NCBI GenBank assembly: GCA_015232355.1
Contig: JADFZW010000007.1
Coordinates: forward strand, 42,865 to 106,864
Direction: 5' to 3'
DNA from: Oligoflexia bacterium
GTDB lineage: Bacteria; Bdellovibrionota; Bacteriovoracia; Bacteriovoracales; Bacteriovoracaceae
Length of the DNA: 64,000 nt
Shown here: piece after piece, positions 26,226-35,362 of the stretch
Layout of the letters: each line of letters begins with the position of its first letter
Position numbering within the stretch: the first letter of the stretch is position 1
Notes under the pieces: model-generated
Seen by the model: only the letters and a program-made list of their open reading frames with translations
What the model was told of the DNA's origin: nothing
Database searches by the model: none
Translations under genes and position numbers: made by a program

Positions 26226-26951
26226 TTATCCTCTAACAAATGGGTTATATTTTTTTTCTTCACCAATAGTAGTAAAATCTCCATGTCCAGGAATTACCAC
26301 TGTATTCTCTGGTAAGGTAAATAATTTTTCCTTTATTGATTTTTGGATTTGGCCAAAGCTTCCGCCAGGCAAATCTGTTCTACCTACTGACTGCTGAAAA
26401 AGAGTATCCCCACTAAAAAGAATTGGAATAGAAAAGAAATTACATAAAAAACATAAATGCCCTGGTGTATGTCCAGGAGTATGAATAGCATTCAGCAATC
26501 CTTTAAATTCTTCACCCTCAACTCCATCAACTCCATCAGACAACTCTAACCCCAATTTTTCTCCTTCCTTTACAAATTGATCTACTGGATTTAGTTTGTT
26601 CAAATTCTCTCCAGTAGTCATCAACACCTGCTGAGGAACAAAACGATAGACTGGCATCTCCTGTTCATGAAGGTAAAGTTTAGCATTAGTAAAACGAGAA
26701 CGAATCACATCCGCAGAGGTAATATGATCATAATGGGCATGAGTATAAACTAACTTTTGCACTTTTAAGTTAAACTTTTTTATCAATCTCAAGATAGCAT
26801 CATTATCATTACCCGAATCGATTATTATCGCATCTAACGTTTTTGGTGAATAAATAGTAATACAATTATTTGAAAGCGAACCGATCACATGTACACTAAT
26901 AGTCAGCTTATCATTCTGAAAATCCTTAATATTAATACCTGAAGAAAACAT
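26226..26951 (-). CDS. Metallo-beta-lactamase-fold hydrolase (glyoxalase II-like)
   Basis: This 241-residue protein has the full metal-binding set of the glyoxalase II/YcbL group: H-A-H-Y-D-H, then HTPGHTPGH, then the bridging Asp in S-G-D-T-L-F, and the final His in I-P-G-H-G. Members hydrolyse thioesters such as S-lactoylglutathione, though the exact substrate cannot be read. The protein is cytoplasmic with no signal peptide. A good Shine-Dalgarno (aagga) precedes the ATG. It is the first gene of a two-gene operon with the methyltransferase. Confidence 0.9.
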   Translation of the reverse strand: MFSSGINIKDFQNDKLTISVHVIGSLSNNCITIYSPKTLDAIIIDSGNDNDAILRLIKKFNLKVQKLVYTHAHYDHITSADVIRSRFTNAKLYLHEQEMPVYRFVPQQVLMTTGENLNKLNPVDQFVKEGEKLGLELSDGVDGVEGEEFKGLLNAIHTPGHTPGHLCFLCNFFSIPILFSGDTLFQQSVGRTDLPGGSFGQIQKSIKEKLFTLPENTVVIPGHGDFTTIGEEKKYNPFVRG

Positions 26952-27058
26952 AAGTAGATCCTTACTTTTTCATGATTAGATAATTTGATAAATAAGCATC
27001 AGCTTAACCTGATTTAGAAAAATGTGCTAGATCTTTTTTTTTATTTTTTTATTTTTTT

Positions 27059-27817
27059 TTAAGGATATGAATCATAAGAATCATCACTAATATTTTGATA
27101 CATTTTTTGTAGTCTCTTTGATTTAAATAACTGATCCATTTTCCTATCCCAAATTTCAATTAACTTTCTTCCTCTTGCATTGTCATGAAATCCAATATGA
27201 GAATTTGGACCTTGAATTATATTAATTTTACACTCTATTTTATTTGTTAAATTTAGTTTTTTGATAATATCATTCATTTGAGGATAGTCTATTATATAAT
27301 CAATTCGTTCTCTTGCCAGCATTTTAATCGCACTTTCAATATCGCTAATTTCAAATACCTTCACGGGAACTTTAATAATTCCATATCGATCTAATCCGTA
27401 TCCTCCTTCCCAAGCAACAATCTTATCCTTCAAATCATTAATGCCATTCCATTTTTTTACTTTGTTTTTATTGTAAGCAATTGTTAATTTATCATTTCCA
27501 AGATAATATTTAGGAACAATCACTCTTGATTCAGCATAGGACCCCAAAAGAGCATCAAATTTTTTTTGCACTAAAAATTCCTGAGTTGCTCGCTTGTATG
27601 GTTGAAGAACAACCACAACCTTAATCCCCTCACTCTCAAACACCTCTTTTAGTAGATCAATGTACAACCCTTTTCCTCCCAACGTATAATCTCTCCATTC
27701 AGCAGTCACTACTGTAATCTCTTTAATTCCATCAGCACTCTCCTCTTTAGCAATATTTTTACTAATGCTAACAAAGGGTAATACTAACAAAATAATAAAA
27801 AAAATTTTGTTTATCAT
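27059..27817 (-). CDS. Periplasmic solute-binding protein, family 3 type
   Basis: This 252-residue protein has an N-terminal signal peptide (hydrophobic to about residue 18, then S-I-S-K) and a bilobal binding fold: an opening strand E-I-T-V-V-T-A-E-W, G-L-Y-I-D-L-L-K-E-V-F, and the hinge region with L-L-G-S-Y-A and L-T-I-A-Y. These match amino-acid-type solute-binding proteins of family 3. No transporter genes are nearby, so it could be an orphan binding or signalling protein; many such orphans occur in predators and gliders. AGGAG lies upstream of the ATG. Its stop is followed by T-rich runs (27033-27060 on the plus strand). Confidence 0.82.
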   Translation of the reverse strand: MINKIFFIILLVLPFVSISKNIAKEESADGIKEITVVTAEWRDYTLGGKGLYIDLLKEVFESEGIKVVVVLQPYKRATQEFLVQKKFDALLGSYAESRVIVPKYYLGNDKLTIAYNKNKVKKWNGINDLKDKIVAWEGGYGLDRYGIIKVPVKVFEISDIESAIKMLARERIDYIIDYPQMNDIIKKLNLTNKIECKINIIQGPNSHIGFHDNARGRKLIEIWDRKMDQLFKSKRLQKMYQNISDDSYDSYP

Positions 27818-28003
27818 TATATTATCAATTTGCTCCTGTATTTCAAATATCTCCCATCCCTACAAACTGTTCGGAATAATTCTCTATCCACATAAGTAGT
27901 ATCACAGACTAATACATGACAATCGACTCATTAATTCCTAAGCTAAAATTATTTAGTTCTTTAAGCGCGTACTACAAAAATAGTAAAATCAAGTAGCAAA
28001 AGA

Positions 28004-28031
28004 TAAACTTTTATTTCACTCTCGCCGATAA
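28004..28031 (+). promoter_or_regulatory. Near-perfect sigma-28 (FliA) promoter
   Basis: TAAACTTT (28004-28011), a 12-base spacer, and GCCGATAA (28024-28031) match the FliA consensus TAAAGTTT-N11-GCCGATAA at 15 of 16 positions with one extra spacer base. It is 47 bases before the ATG at 28079. This is the clearest promoter in the window. Confidence 0.75.
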
Positions 28032-28078
28032 GGATTTGTGTAAAAAAAAAGTAAAATAAAAAAAGAAGAAGGTTTTAA

Positions 28079-29122
28079 ATGAAAAATTATTATTATTTAT
28101 CAAATCATACTCTCTCTTTTAATTATAGATTTTGCAGCACTAGTTTTTTCATATTCGTTTTCTTACTACTTAACATTTTAATATTTCAAACAACAAATAA
28201 AGCATTCTCTACAGATCCAACAACACCTAACAGCAGTAGTGTAGAATATGAAGATTGCCGAAAGAATGTAATTGGAGACAAACTCTGGCATACAGAAAAT
28301 CACACAGAAATAAATAAACAATGGAAGTCGTTTATAACTAGAGCAAAAGATGTTAAGACCAAAGAAAAACTTCTATCTTTTATTGAAGATGCTACCGCCA
28401 CGGCCGAGAAACAATACAAATGTTATATACTTGATGCTTTGACCTCAGTTGATTCTAGTCTAGAGATACCAGAGAGTGAACAATACCAACCCAAAAGCTC
28501 AGGAATGATGATGATGGCAGGAATGGGTGGAATGGGAGGAGGAATGGGTGGAATGGGTGGTGCATCTGCAATTCCTGGACAAGCTGGAGGAATGAATCCA
28601 ATGATGATGATGATGATGAGTGGAGGTTTATCTTGTAAAAGCAAAGGAAGACAGACTCAAGATTACAAATATTGTAAAGAACTCCTTCAATTATATGATG
28701 TGATTATGATAACACAAATGGGTGCTCAACAAATAGAAAAGACAACAATGGAGTTTCAAAAACTAGAATCACAAAAGCAAGCTATGGCCGCCAATGGAAC
28801 AGATCCAACTATCGCTCTTAAACAACTTAGAGATCAAATGAAAACAGCTGCCATAATTGCAAGCACGCGGGCCGGCCAAGAGATGTCGAAATCTGTAGCT
28901 CTTGGTCTTGCGGCCCAAAGACTTCCAGGTAAAAAGAGACTCATAGATACATGCAAAAAAACACATACGTTAACAGCGGCCCATGATCATATTGTAAAAG
29001 AATATAAAAAAGCTATTGAGGAAGCAAGAAAGTCGTACAACTGCTCTAAGGAAGATAAAAAAGATGCAGACGAATGCAAAGATTTCGCCAAAAAGCAAAC
29101 ACCGCCAAAGTTAGTCCAGTAG
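28079..29122 (+). CDS. Exported Met/Gly-rich, Cys-containing protein of unknown function
   Basis: This 347-residue protein has an N-terminal hydrophobic segment (about residues 22-44), a Cys-containing helical part, a central low-complexity tract (about 141-185) of Met and Gly runs such as M-M-M-M and G-G-M-G-G-M, then a helical C-terminal half with paired Cys. Such Met-rich flexible tracts occur in some copper-binding and chaperone-like proteins, but no function is recognised. The ATG follows aagaagg. A near-perfect FliA promoter lies upstream, so the protein is probably made with late flagellar genes and may belong to the motility machinery or envelope. Eight Cys in total suggest oxidative folding in the periplasm. 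Confidence 0.7.
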   Translation: MKNYYYLSNHTLSFNYRFCSTSFFIFVFLLLNILIFQTTNKAFSTDPTTPNSSSVEYEDCRKNVIGDKLWHTENHTEINKQWKSFITRAKDVKTKEKLLSFIEDATATAEKQYKCYILDALTSVDSSLEIPESEQYQPKSSGMMMMAGMGGMGGGMGGMGGASAIPGQAGGMNPMMMMMMSGGLSCKSKGRQTQDYKYCKELLQLYDVIMITQMGAQQIEKTTMEFQKLESQKQAMAANGTDPTIALKQLRDQMKTAAIIASTRAGQEMSKSVALGLAAQRLPGKKRLIDTCKKTHTLTAAHDHIVKEYKKAIEEARKSYNCSKEDKKDADECKDFAKKQTPPKLVQ

Positions 29123-29182
29123 GGTGCCGGCCTTCTTAAAAAAATAAATACACTTAAATCAGGTTAAATAGTATCTTCTTAT

Positions 29183-29208
29183 TAAAAATATCCCAAGAAT
29201 GCCGATAT
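29183..29208 (+). promoter_or_regulatory. Putative sigma-28-like promoter of the hybrid kinase
   Basis: TAAA (29183-29186), a 14-base spacer and GCCGATAT (29201-29208) match the FliA pattern well at the -10 element and its TAAA. The kinase ATG is 80 bases downstream. Confidence 0.5.
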
Positions 29209-29251
29209 AACATAACAATATTATGGAAGGAAATTATTGTTATCATTTTCA

Positions 29252-29276
29252 TTTGATCAATTTGATCGTTTTGATC
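29252..29276. repeat. Three TTTGATC repeats with 9-base period upstream of the kinase
   Basis: TTTGATC occurs at 29252, 29261 and 29270 with an exact 9-base period, ending just before the aagagg ribosome site. Each contains GATC. It could be a regulatory array within the 5' leader. Confidence 0.7.
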
Positions 29277-29287
29277 AAGAGGCATAA

Positions 29288-32200
29288 ATGGATATAAAAA
29301 TACCTGGACACAAAATAATCAAGAAAATTTATGAAGGAAAAGAAACCGCAGTCTATAAAGCGCAAAATGAAAATAGTGGGGAGATGGTTATATTTAAAAT
29401 TGCCCTTAAAGATAGTGAGCAATTTAGAGAACACGCTATTTATGAACATGAAAGTAATATATTTAAGAAACTTAATAATTCAGTAGTTGAAGGTGTTCCC
29501 CGCTGGCTTGCTTTGGAAGAAGTTGATGGGCATATGGCGCTCGTACTTTGTTATGGAGGAAATTCATTAGCAAGTTATATTGAAAAGAAGGGGCCATTAA
29601 ACATCGAAGAATTTTTAAATTTTGCCATCAAAATTGCCAATATCCTTGGACGAATTCATCAAAATAATATTATTCACAAAGATATAAAACCATCCAATAT
29701 TTTATTTGATGAGGATAACGGTAAAATTTATATTATAGATTTTAATATTTCTACATTACTTTCTAGGGAAAAAGAAAGTATCTATAATTCAAAAATATTA
29801 CAAGGATCACTTCAATATATCTCCCCTGAACAAACCGGAAGAATGAATCGTTCTATTGATTATCGCTCTGATTTTTATTCACTAGGAATAAGTTTTTATC
29901 AAATGCTTACAGGAAAAGTTCCTTTTAATTCAGAAAATCCACTTGATTTAGTACATGCTCATATTGCTAAAAAATTGCCTGCAATTTCCGAATGCAGAAA
30001 AGATGTACCTGAAATAATATCGGCCATTATAAATAAACTTACGGAAAAAAATGCAGAAGATCGTTATCAAACAACTTTTGGATTAATTAAAGATCTTAGC
30101 GATTGTCTATCTATGTGGCAAAAAGATGGAAAGATAAACTCTTTTAAACTTGGATTGATGGATAGATCAAATCGCTTTGAACTTCCTCAAAAGTTATATG
30201 GACGAGATGAACAAATAAAATTGCTACTTAATTGTTTCGAAAAAATTTGCCATGGTAATATTCATTTTCTAACTGTCAGTGGCCCTTCTGGCATAGGTAA
30301 AACCTCTTTAGTAAATGAAATTCATCGTCCTATTGTTAGTAAATTTGGCATCTTCATTTCTGGTAAGTTTGAGCAATTTAAAAGAGATGTTCCATTCTCT
30401 GCTCTCAAACAAGCAATCAAAGAACTAGTTAAACAACTCCTAGTAATGGAAAATGAAGTTTTAAAAGACATCAAACAAAATCTAGAAAAAAAACTAGGTA
30501 TTTACGGAAGAGTTATTACTGATTTTGTACCTGAGATGGAAGTCATCTTTGGTAAATTACCTGAACTTGAAAAACTTGCACCATCAGAGGCCATTAATCG
30601 TTTCAATCTAAATATGTTGCGATTTTTTCAAATTATTGCTACCAAAAAACATCCAATTGTAATGTTTATTGATGATCTTCAATGGGCCGATTCTGCCAGT
30701 ATGGATTTATTTAAAACATTACTTTTTTCAAATGAGATAAATCATCTCTTATTTATCGGTGCTTATCGTGATAACGAAGTAGATTCACAACATCCAATAA
30801 TTAAAATCATTAATAATTTTAAAGAAAAAAATCTACCAATGGATTCTATCGATATTGCTCCTTTAAAAAAAGAAAATCTTATAGAAATGATTGGAGAAAT
30901 GTTTCTTAAAAAATCAGATGATTCGGGATTATTAAAAATAGTGGATATTACCTTAAATAAAACTAAGGGTAATCCTTTTTTTGTTGGTGAGTTTTTAAAG
31001 TCTCTTTATCGAGAGAAAATTATAAATTTTGATATTACAACTGGAGAATGGAATTGGAAAGTTGAACAAATTTTAGATCTCAAAATATCTGAAAGTGTAG
31101 TGGAATTAATGATCACTAGAATTCAGCAATTTGATTTAGAAACTCAAAAATTGCTGATGCTTGGAAGTTGTATCGGATGTAGATTTTCTCTTAATATGCT
31201 TTCAATGATTTCTAAAATGTCACCTCGAGATGTTGCCTCAAAAATTTGGCCAGCGATAGAAGAAGGATTGGTAGTTCCTATCGGAAATGATTTCCATTTA
31301 ATTCAAGGTCAACTGGATCAACAATTTTTTCAAAATGCAGATGAAAAGGATTTTATCGATCTTGAAATAACCTATCGTTTTGTTCATGATCGTATTCAAC
31401 AGGGGGCCAATCAACTAGTTACGGTGGAACAAAAGCAAGTAATTCACTTGGAAATGGCCCGCCTTTATATGAGTAAACTTTCTCCAGAAGAACAACAGGA
31501 AAAATTTTTTGATCTAGTTAATCACTATGATCGGGCCATCCCCATTATCACTTCCAAAGAAGAACGCTCAATGGTTCGCGATTTAAATTATCAGGCAGCA
31601 GTAAAAGGAATTGCCTCCATGGCATTCGGACCAGCATTAGTTTATATCAAGACTGCTGATTCGCTTGTTGATCCAGGTAGTGATCCATGGGAAATAGATC
31701 ATCACAAAGCATATTTGCATGCACTGATAAGAGTTGAGAGTGAATATTTAAATTTACACTTTGAAGAGGCCAATCATCTGGCACTAAAAAGTATTTCCAA
31801 GTGCCCTGATCATTGGGAAAAAATTGAATTTGAAATTCATTTAATAGTAATGTACACAATTCAAGCAAAAAACAAAGAAGCAACTATTCATACACTTCGT
31901 GCTCTAAAATTATTAGGTATAAAGGAAAATATAAATGCTGGTAGAATTCGTTATACCTTTATTTTAATTTGGACTATGTTTAAATTACGTAATTACGATC
32001 CAGAAAAACATGCCGAGGAACCAGAAATCACCGATAGAAGAATTAACAAAGCACTAGAAATTTGTTGTATCATGGCCCCAGCAGCTTATTTGCACAGTTT
32101 AGAATTATTAATGATATTAGTTATGAGAATTTTTGTTCCCAGCATTCCATACGGAGTCTCTTCAAAAATAGTCTTTGCTATCTCTGGAACGGCCTCTATC

Positions 32201-35200
32201 CTTCTTAGTTTTTTTCTTATGTTTACTAAAACAAAAAAATACTTAGCGGCCGGTGAACGAATACTTGCTCGTCTTCCAGATGAGAAAACCAAGGGTAGAT
32301 TATATCTTATTTATAATTTTACTACTATTCATATGTTTTATGATCATGAAGATGTTTTAGATTTGGCCCATCAAGCAGTTATTGCAAACTTAAACAGTGG
32401 TGATAATATGTATGCAGCAACCAATGCCACTGCCTGCGCTTATGATCAATCTTTTATTGGAGTTTCAGTGGCCAGAGTGGAAAACCTAGGTCAACAAGCA
32501 CTCGATATAAGTACCAAATTAAAAGTCTATGATATGCTTTGGGGTAGTAAAGGGATTGTTGTAACCGCTCAATGTTTAACGGGAAAAATAAATGATCCCG
32601 AAGAAGTGGCCAAGTGTCTTGGATTTAAAAAATCGGAATTTGATAAAGCATTGGAAGGAGCAGATCACAGAGGAATGAGAATTTTTTATTCTACAGAACA
32701 AACTCTGTTGGCGTTGATATTTGGAGAGTATCAACTGGTCTTAAATACTTTTTTAAAATATTGGGATTGGCCTTTAATAGTAACTGGCTCACTTGGTATT
32801 CCATTTAACATTGTCAATATGTCCATTTGTATGGGGAATTTAGCACCTCAAAAATCATTTGCTACTCGATTACTTTGGAAAATAATACTTATTATTTTCC
32901 ATTTCCCTTTAAAAAAATATGCTGAATATCACCCTAAGAATTTTAAATCATTTTATCTTTTAGCACAAGCTGGTTATTATTTACTTTGTGATAAAAAAGA
33001 AAAAGCAGAAATCGCTCTCCGAGATGCCATTAATCATGCTGAAAAATTTAATTATAATCTACATATCGCCTTGGCAGCAGAAATGCTTGCAAAAATTTCT
33101 CTGGCCAAAAATGATTGGTCACAAACCAAAAATGATTTTGATAAATGTGTTGGTGCCTATAAAAAGTATGGGGCCAAAGCAAAAATTAAAAGATTACAGG
33201 AAACCTATGGCCATTGGGTAAGCACTAACAGTAACAATAATAGTAATAGTGTCTCTGAAACGATTATCGCAACAAATGAATCTGATGTAGCTACCAACGA
33301 TAATAGATTCATGCTTGATCAACAAACAGTAATTCAATCTTCTCAAGTTATTTCAGGAGAAATTAAATTAGAAAAATTATTTGCGAAATTGATAGAAATT
33401 TTGCAAAAAAATGCTGGTGCAAATAGAATTATTTTTTTAGCACCAATCAATGTTTCAGAGTCAGAGGCAGAGGCAGAGACAGAGACAAAAACAAAAATAA
33501 AAATAGCATCTGTTGATGAATTGGATATTGAAAAATTTTTCATTCGCGCAGAAGTTGATAGTGAAGGATTAGTTCATGTATTACATGATCGCCCTCTTGT
33601 CAATGCAACAGATTTGTCTCATTCGGTGATTGGTTATGTATTTAAATCAAAACAAATGGTTATTGAAAATAATATATCTGAGGAGGGAAATTTTTCCAAT
33701 GATCCTTATATAATAAATAAAAAACCTAAATCTGTATTATGTATGCCAATCATTCATCGCTCAAAACTTCGCGGGATTCTTTATTTTGAAAATAATTTAG
33801 TTACTAGTGCTTTTACTAGTGATCGCTTAGAATTATTAAAAATGCTATCGGCACAAATGGCAGTCTCAATAGAAAATTCCACTCTATATGCTAATCTGGA
33901 AGCAAAAGTACTAGAGCGTACACAACAATTACAAGCAAAGAGTAAAGACATTCGCAATATGCTGGAAAATATGAAACAAGGAGTGTTCACCATAACTAAA
34001 AATATGTGTATTCATCATGAATATTCAAAATATTTAGAGAGCTTATTTAAAGGTGGCAATATTGCTAACATGCCAATTATGGATGTTTTATCTCGAGAGA
34101 GTAAAATAAATATCGATCAGCAAAGCCAAATTAAAAGCGCTCTCTTTTTAATGTTAGGTGAAGATAAAATTCAGTTTGATTTAAATTGTAGTTGTTTACC
34201 ACGTGAACTTATTTCTAGCAATAATGACAAGATATTGGAGTTGGATTGGGAACCAATTGTTAGTGACAACAATGAAGTTGATAAAATGATGGTGATTGTC
34301 CGAGATGTAACTGAATTGCGAGAGTTACAAAATGAATCAAACAATCAAAAACGTGAATTAAATATGATTGGCGAAATTTTAAATATCAAAGCTCACAACT
34401 TTGAGACATTTATTAAAGATGCCTTTCGCTTACTTGAAGAAAATCGTCAACTCATTGAAAATAACAAAACAGGAGATAAGTTAAGTATAGAGACTATAAA
34501 TGTTTTATTTAGAAATTTTCACACCATTAAAGGAATAGCTCGAATGTATAATCTCTCTTTTATTGTCGACACTATTCATATGGCCGAACAAAAATATGTT
34601 GATCTTCGTGAACAACATGCTGAATACAGTATAGAGATACTTTTGAAAGATATTGAACAAACCAAAAAAGAGATTCAACACTACCTCAATGTTTATGAAA
34701 ATAAATTATTGGCAGTTTTATCCAAACATAACAGTGATTCTTCCGTAAGCGTAAGCACAATGGAGAATAATAAAATCAAAATGGATGAGTTGATTAAAAA
34801 CCTTAGTCAAAATATTAAAAGCTGTGCTGATAAATTAGGAAAAGTTGTTCCTAAGATTGATTGTCAAGTTTTTGGAGATTTTACTATCGCTTTAGAAATG
34901 GAGCAATTTTTTAAAAATATCTTTGTTCATCTTATTTCAAATTCTATTGATCATGGAATAGAAGGGAAGGAAGAACGTCTGCAATTAAAAAAACCAGAAC
35001 AAGGAATAATCACGATTATCTGCAAACAAGATTCAACAAAAATGGAGATAGAGTTTAAAGATGATGGAAGAGGACTTAATATGCAAGCACTTAAGGAAAA
35101 AGTAACAAAATCAGGTCATTTTTCCAATGAAGATTTTGAAGATTCACAAAAGTTAGCTGAAATGATCTTTAAACCAGGAATAAGTACCTCTGAAAAGACC

Positions 35201-35362
35201 AGTACAATTTCTGGAAGAGGTGTAGGAATGGATGCAGTAAAAAACTTTATTATAGAAAAAAGTGGAACAATAGATCTTGTGCTAGAAAATAATATTAACA
35301 ACAATAACAATACCAATAAATACAAAAATTTTCACTTCAAGATCACTTTACCTCTTGCTTAA
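29288..35362 (+). CDS. Ser/Thr kinase - AAA ATPase - TPR-like - GAF - PAS - Hpt - CheA-type hybrid kinase
   Basis: This 2024-residue protein begins with a Hanks-type Ser/Thr kinase domain (about 1-270): K37, catalytic H130-K-D132, and D151-F-N in place of DFG, then S-P-E-Q. An AAA/STAND ATPase follows with Walker A GPSGIGKTS (332-340) and Walker B V-M-F-I-D-D (458-463). Residues about 700-1320 are alpha-helical, TPR-like. A GAF domain spans about 1345-1530, then a coiled coil and PAS-like region. The C-terminus has an Hpt domain with H1745 (F-H-T-I-K-G) and a CheA-type HATPase (N box near 1889, GRGVGMD near 1977). Related STAND-kinase hybrids normally end in a classical HisKA. No membrane segment is seen. 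A sigma-28-like promoter precedes it and its 3' end overlaps miaB by 4 bases. Confidence 0.9.
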   Translation: MDIKIPGHKIIKKIYEGKETAVYKAQNENSGEMVIFKIALKDSEQFREHAIYEHESNIFKKLNNSVVEGVPRWLALEEVDGHMALVLCYGGNSLASYIEKKGPLNIEEFLNFAIKIANILGRIHQNNIIHKDIKPSNILFDEDNGKIYIIDFNISTLLSREKESIYNSKILQGSLQYISPEQTGRMNRSIDYRSDFYSLGISFYQMLTGKVPFNSENPLDLVHAHIAKKLPAISECRKDVPEIISAIINKLTEKNAEDRYQTTFGLIKDLSDCLSMWQKDGKINSFKLGLMDRSNRFELPQKLYGRDEQIKLLLNCFEKICHGNIHFLTVSGPSGIGKTSLVNEIHRPIVSKFGIFISGKFEQFKRDVPFSALKQAIKELVKQLLVMENEVLKDIKQNLEKKLGIYGRVITDFVPEMEVIFGKLPELEKLAPSEAINRFNLNMLRFFQIIATKKHPIVMFIDDLQWADSASMDLFKTLLFSNEINHLLFIGAYRDNEVDSQHPIIKIINNFKEKNLPMDSIDIAPLKKENLIEMIGEMFLKKSDDSGLLKIVDITLNKTKGNPFFVGEFLKSLYREKIINFDITTGEWNWKVEQILDLKISESVVELMITRIQQFDLETQKLLMLGSCIGCRFSLNMLSMISKMSPRDVASKIWPAIEEGLVVPIGNDFHLIQGQLDQQFFQNADEKDFIDLEITYRFVHDRIQQGANQLVTVEQKQVIHLEMARLYMSKLSPEEQQEKFFDLVNHYDRAIPIITSKEERSMVRDLNYQAAVKGIASMAFGPALVYIKTADSLVDPGSDPWEIDHHKAYLHALIRVESEYLNLHFEEANHLALKSISKCPDHWEKIEFEIHLIVMYTIQAKNKEATIHTLRALKLLGIKENINAGRIRYTFILIWTMFKLRNYDPEKHAEEPEITDRRINKALEICCIMAPAAYLHSLELLMILVMRIFVPSIPYGVSSKIVFAISGTASILLSFFLMFTKTKKYLAAGERILARLPDEKTKGRLYLIYNFTTIHMFYDHEDVLDLAHQAVIANLNSGDNMYAATNATACAYDQSFIGVSVARVENLGQQALDISTKLKVYDMLWGSKGIVVTAQCLTGKINDPEEVAKCLGFKKSEFDKALEGADHRGMRIFYSTEQTLLALIFGEYQLVLNTFLKYWDWPLIVTGSLGIPFNIVNMSICMGNLAPQKSFATRLLWKIILIIFHFPLKKYAEYHPKNFKSFYLLAQAGYYLLCDKKEKAEIALRDAINHAEKFNYNLHIALAAEMLAKISLAKNDWSQTKNDFDKCVGAYKKYGAKAKIKRLQETYGHWVSTNSNNNSNSVSETIIATNESDVATNDNRFMLDQQTVIQSSQVISGEIKLEKLFAKLIEILQKNAGANRIIFLAPINVSESEAEAETETKTKIKIASVDELDIEKFFIRAEVDSEGLVHVLHDRPLVNATDLSHSVIGYVFKSKQMVIENNISEEGNFSNDPYIINKKPKSVLCMPIIHRSKLRGILYFENNLVTSAFTSDRLELLKMLSAQMAVSIENSTLYANLEAKVLERTQQLQAKSKDIRNMLENMKQGVFTITKNMCIHHEYSKYLESLFKGGNIANMPIMDVLSRESKINIDQQSQIKSALFLMLGEDKIQFDLNCSCLPRELISSNNDKILELDWEPIVSDNNEVDKMMVIVRDVTELRELQNESNNQKRELNMIGEILNIKAHNFETFIKDAFRLLEENRQLIENNKTGDKLSIETINVLFRNFHTIKGIARMYNLSFIVDTIHMAEQKYVDLREQHAEYSIEILLKDIEQTKKEIQHYLNVYENKLLAVLSKHNSDSSVSVSTMENNKIKMDELIKNLSQNIKSCADKLGKVVPKIDCQVFGDFTIALEMEQFFKNIFVHLISNSIDHGIEGKEERLQLKKPEQGIITIICKQDSTKMEIEFKDDGRGLNMQALKEKVTKSGHFSNEDFEDSQKLAEMIFKPGISTSEKTSTISGRGVGMDAVKNFIIEKSGTIDLVLENNINNNNNTNKYKNFHFKITLPLA

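Noticed and set aside
27020..27060. Rho-independent terminator in the T-rich stretch
   Set aside because: There are long T runs but no adjacent stable stem that I can identify.
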